DNA of 5,894 bases, taken from the NCBI GenBank assembly GCA_017411235.1, contig JAFPMR010000154.1:1-5894 (forward strand), in the 5' to 3' direction. Below are positions 5,307 through 5,894 of this stretch, piece after piece (within the stretch, counting starts at the first letter, position 1; every line of letters begins with the position of its first letter). Below the pieces are notes generated by a model. The model ran no database searches and was not told where the DNA came from. It saw only the letters and a list, made by a program, of their open reading frames with translations. This stretch comes from Bacilli bacterium. GTDB taxonomy: Bacteria > Bacillota_I > Bacilli_A > RF39 > UBA660. Made by a program: the position numbers and the translations under genes.

Positions 5307-5827
5307 GAATTATGGGGTCAGCAGCAGACCTTAACTACAATGAAGAATTAATAAACTTTGCTAAAGAATTGGGTAAATTAATTGCTAAGTCAGGAAACAT
5401 CCTTGTTTATGGAGCAGAAAAAGAATACTCATCTTTATCAACAGAAGCTGCAATTGAAGCATCTAAGAATAATGGTTTAACAGTAGGAATAACACCAGAT
5501 AAAGGTAAATATGTTTATGGTGACTTTAGACCAACTGTCTTAATACCATGTGGACTTGGTATGGGTGGTGGAAGAGAATTCGTTTTAGTTAATTCTTGTG
5601 ATGCCATCATAGCTATTTCAGGAGGTTCTGGAACCCTTACTGAAATGGCTATAGCTTATCAAGCAAACATACCAATCATTACCATAGACAAGTTTAATGG
5701 TTGGGCTAAAAAATTATCAAATAAATATTTCGATAACAGAAAAAGATTAAAATGTCTTAGTGCATCTTCTCCAAAAGAAGCACTAGACATAACATTAAAA
5801 GAATTAGAAAGAAGGGAACAAAAATGA
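5294..5827 (+). CDS. LOG/TIGR00725-family nucleotide-binding protein
   Basis: A 177-residue Rossmann-like protein of the SLOG superfamily. It opens with the beta-strand-glycine segment IGIMGSAA. It then shows GLGMGGGREFVLVNSCDA (Gly91-Gly-Gly-Arg94-Glu95) and SGGSGTLTE (109-117), equivalent to the PGGxGTxxE signature of LOG 'lysine decarboxylase-like' proteins. The spacing and the REFVLVNSCDAIIA stretch resemble TIGR00725 more than plant LOG enzymes. True LOG enzymes hydrolyse nucleoside 5'-monophosphates to base and ribose 5-phosphate, but the activity of TIGR00725 proteins is not settled, so none is assigned. Ser replaces the leading Pro of the signature. The start at 5294 lies inside the end of the phosphoribosyltransferase gene (13-bp overlap) with AAAGGA upstream. 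The stop overlaps the next gene as ATGA, so all three are translationally coupled. Confidence 0.85.
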   Translation: MYQIGIMGSAADLNYNEELINFAKELGKLIAKSGNILVYGAEKEYSSLSTEAAIEASKNNGLTVGITPDKGKYVYGDFRPTVLIPCGLGMGGGREFVLVNSCDAIIAISGGSGTLTEMAIAYQANIPIITIDKFNGWAKKLSNKYFDNRKRLKCLSASSPKEALDITLKELERREQK

Positions 5828-5894
5828 TAATACAAAATGTAAAAGGAGGTTATGACTTCCTACCTAAAGAACAAAGAATAAGAAACTATATCAA
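5824..5894 (+). CDS. hisS: histidyl-tRNA synthetase-family protein (HisS or HisZ), partial
   Basis: Only the first 23 complete codons are in the window; the gene runs off the right edge. The N-terminus, MIIQNVKGGYDFLPKEQR, matches the (R/K)GxxDFLP(x)E opening of class II histidyl-tRNA synthetases, which attach His to tRNA-His. The same opening occurs in HisZ, the HisRS-like regulatory subunit of ATP phosphoribosyltransferase, and the two cannot be told apart from this much sequence. ATG 5824 overlaps the preceding TGA (ATGA) and has AAGGG (5812-5816) at 7-nt spacing. Its place downstream of a His-rich leader supports a histidine link. Confidence 0.75.
   Translation, partial: MIIQNVKGGYDFLPKEQRIRNYI

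Noticed and set aside
5841..5854. Perfect Shine-Dalgarno AAAAGGAGGT followed by ATG inside the HisRS-family gene
   Set aside because: The frame opened there is only nine codons. The bases are explained by the Lys-Gly-Gly of the conserved N-terminal motif.

Overview
The window is strongly AT-rich bacterial DNA with short Shine-Dalgarno-led genes, A/T-ending codons, TATAAT-type promoters and U-tailed hairpin terminators. UGA is used as a stop, and Trp is written UGG, so a mycoplasma-type recoding is not indicated. This look, together with LiaF/LiaG-like proteins, suggests a Firmicutes (Bacilli/Clostridia) or early-branching Mollicutes-related lineage. The species cannot be named from the sequence alone.

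Layout. (1) Positions 1-87 hold a tRNA-Leu(CAA) on the minus strand with an encoded CCA, read from its own extended -10 promoter. (2) Positions 88-330 have no convincing gene. They do contain a possible promoter, an 11-bp inverted repeat with an anti-Shine-Dalgarno-like loop and a strong intrinsic terminator, which together could be a small RNA. (3) Positions 311-2213 are a compact three-gene operon: a small SAP-like protein, a four-helix membrane protein of the LiaF type with FGG(I/V)D repeats, and a membrane-anchored DUF4097/LiaG-like beta-solenoid protein, closed by a terminator. No kinase or response regulator is adjacent. (4) Positions 2215-4132 hold a single large gene for a glycoside hydrolase family 10-like protein. 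Its catalytic Glu pair is kept, it has no visible signal peptide, and it has a C-terminal membrane segment. (5) From 4136 to the right edge is an operon with a near-consensus promoter. It starts with a 20-codon leader peptide containing five histidines, then mutually exclusive RNA hairpins ending in a terminator, then a phosphoribosyltransferase-domain gene, a LOG/TIGR00725-family gene and the start of a histidyl-tRNA synthetase-family gene.

Region 5 is the most interesting part. The His-rich leader, the competing stems and the class II HisRS-like gene point to a peptide-based histidine attenuator controlling a phosphoribosyltransferase-LOG-HisRS operon. The phosphoribosyltransferase gene is also split by a single-base frame change at CCC-C, directly before a His codon. 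This may be an ordinary indel or error, but the position also fits starvation-sensitive +1 frameshifting. The two ideas can be tested independently.
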